Assembly: GCA_041912175.1 (NCBI GenBank)
Contig: JAYRNN010000042.1
Location: 1 to 16,140 of the forward strand
Source of the DNA: CAZAGA01 sp041912175
GTDB lineage: Bacteria; Chloroflexota; Anaerolineae; Anaerolineales; UBA4823
Direction: 5' to 3'
Length of the DNA: 16,140 bases
Within the stretch, counting starts at the first letter, position 1; every line of letters starts with the position of its first letter. The translations under genes were made by a program, and so were the position numbers. This document shows positions 15,093-16,140 of the stretch, in pieces. Under the pieces are notes generated by a model. The model was not told the origin of the DNA. It did not search any database and was given only the letters and a program-made list of their open reading frames with translations.

Positions 15093-16140
15093 AGTTTGGT
15101 GGATTAACTTCGGTCTTCCATTCCGTTAATGAGCGATCTTTAAGCAACAGGAGCGGGTTGGGGCCGCGTAAAACAATTTGCCAGCGGTAACGTCCCGCCA
15201 GGCGTTGGAAAAAACAAGGCGCTGGGCCGACCATTTCAGTCGCGTTGTCATTGCAACTGGCCATCCACGTTCGGATCTCTGCCGCAAGCTTGCGGGCAGC
15301 TCGTTCCGCTTCTTTGGCATCGCTATGTTGATACTCGAGGCGAACCAGCCGTGAATAGGGTGGGTATCCTAAACGTTTGCGATACGCCAATTCGCGTTTG
15401 TAGAATTCTCGGTAACTATGCTGGGCAGCCGCTTGGATCACGTAATGGTCTGGTTGAAAGGTTTGCAAGAGCGCCTGCCCGCCTAGTGGGCTGCGACCGG
15501 CGCGCCCGGCTACCTGGGTCAGAATTTGAAAAGTTCGTTCGGCTGCGCGGTAATCGGGTAAATTTAAACCCACATCCGCCAGGATCACGCCTACCAGGGT
15601 TACCATTGGCAAATCCAGACCCTTGGCAATCATCTGTGTGCCAATCAAGACATTGGCGCGCTGGGCTGCAAAATGACCCAGGATGACCTCATGCGCTCCT
15701 TTTTGGCGGGTCGTTTCATGGTCCCATCGCAGTGGGCGAGCTTCTGGAAATAACTTTACCAGTTCTGCTTCGACACGCTCTGTACCACTGCCATAATGAC
15801 GAATTTGGCGACTGCCGCATGCCGGGCAAGATGCGGGAAGTTTCCGCTGATAACCGCAGTAGTGGCAGTGCAAGGTTGCCTGGGTCTGTTCGAGATGGTA
15901 GGTGAGGGGCAGGTCACAGTTCGGGCATCTCAAGGCGTGTCCACATTCGCGACAGAAAATATAGGTGGCTGATCCACGCCGGTTAAGGAATAAAATCGCC
16001 TGCTGCTTATGACGAAAAATTTCTCCTAGCGCATCTTGAAGCGCCTGGCTGAAGATCGAGCGGTTGCCCATCTGGAGTTCCTGGCGCATGTCGACAATGC
16101 GTACATCGGGTAATTCAATTGTCTCGGCCTCGCCTTCAAG
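15085..16140 (-). CDS. priA: Primosomal protein N' (PriA helicase), 3' part
   Basis: The C-terminal 351 codons of PriA, the superfamily 2 helicase that restarts stalled replication forks. The frame stays open through the last base shown (LPDVRIVDMRQEL lies across the internal Met at 16089), so the gene continues beyond the window and 16089 is not its start. Eight cysteines in four CxxC pairs (CREC, CPNC, CHYC, CPAC), spanning about 15817-15954, form the two zinc sites inserted in the helicase lobe. Helicase motifs V and VI follow: GTQMIAKGLDLPMV and QVAGRAGR. The family signature DVGLNLPDYRAAERTFQ is present. The C-terminal domain is complete and ends in PPNLL. The Walker A part lies outside the window. 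Recognition is secure. Confidence 0.95.
   Translation of the reverse strand, partial: LEGEAETIELPDVRIVDMRQELQMGNRSIFSQALQDALGEIFRHKQQAILFLNRRGSATYIFCRECGHALRCPNCDLPLTYHLEQTQATLHCHYCGYQRKLPASCPACGSRQIRHYGSGTERVEAELVKLFPEARPLRWDHETTRQKGAHEVILGHFAAQRANVLIGTQMIAKGLDLPMVTLVGVILADVGLNLPDYRAAERTFQILTQVAGRAGRSPLGGQALLQTFQPDHYVIQAAAQHSYREFYKRELAYRKRLGYPPYSRLVRLEYQHSDAKEAERAARKLAAEIRTWMASCNDNATEMVGPAPCFFQRLAGRYRWQIVLRGPNPLLLLKDRSLTEWKTEVNPPNLL

Overview
The window looks like a chromosomal segment of an anaerobic or facultatively anaerobic bacterium, most probably Chloroflexota, class Anaerolineae. The support is the combination of moderate GC, a two-gene menaquinol-type NrfHA nitrite reductase, a ClpC with an M-domain, an anti-sigma protein with a DUF5667-like segment, and a CHAD/SixA/polyphosphate kinase cluster. 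The lineage is an inference from gene content; no rRNA, tRNA or other phylogenetic marker is present. I see no mobile element, CRISPR array, integrase or tRNA.

Layout. (1) 106-864, minus: secreted SIMPL-domain protein. (2) 1140-3623, plus: clpC, the AAA+ unfoldase partner of ClpP, with an extended -10 promoter and a GC-rich hairpin at the predicted 5' end of its mRNA. (3) 3649-5417, minus: a small Cys-containing protein, then an ECF-type sigma factor whose stop overlaps the start of a membrane-anchored anti-sigma-like protein. (4) 5606-7392, plus: nrfH-nrfA, a cytochrome c nitrite reductase for ammonification, overlapping by ATGA. Its promoter region holds a perfect Crp-type operator, TGTGAC-N4-GTCACA, centred exactly at -41.5 from the predicted start. 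(5) 7447-8151, minus: a Crp/Fnr-family regulator convergent with nrfHA across a bidirectional terminator. Its recognition helix carries the Crp-type R-E-x3-R residues and it is probably translated from a leaderless mRNA. (6) 8319-14519, plus: five co-directional genes around inorganic polyphosphate: two tandem PPK2-family kinases, PPK1, a protein joining a degenerate Ppx/GppA HD-like domain to a CHAD domain, and a SixA-type histidine phosphatase. (7) 14524-16140, minus: a phosphoribosyltransferase downstream of the 3' part of priA, which runs off the window end.

How it fits together. The nrf genes and the Crp-like regulator appear to be one regulatory unit for nitrite respiration, with the sigma/anti-sigma pair sharing the same divergent intergenic region. 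The polyphosphate block is the most distinctive part: it encodes synthesis (PPK1), two probable polyP-nucleotide phosphotransferases with oppositely charged C-terminal tails, and a predicted non-enzymatic polyP-binding protein built from two polyP-related folds, followed by a small phosphatase. One good sigma70 promoter lies ahead of the block and no strong terminator is visible inside it, so an operon is likely.
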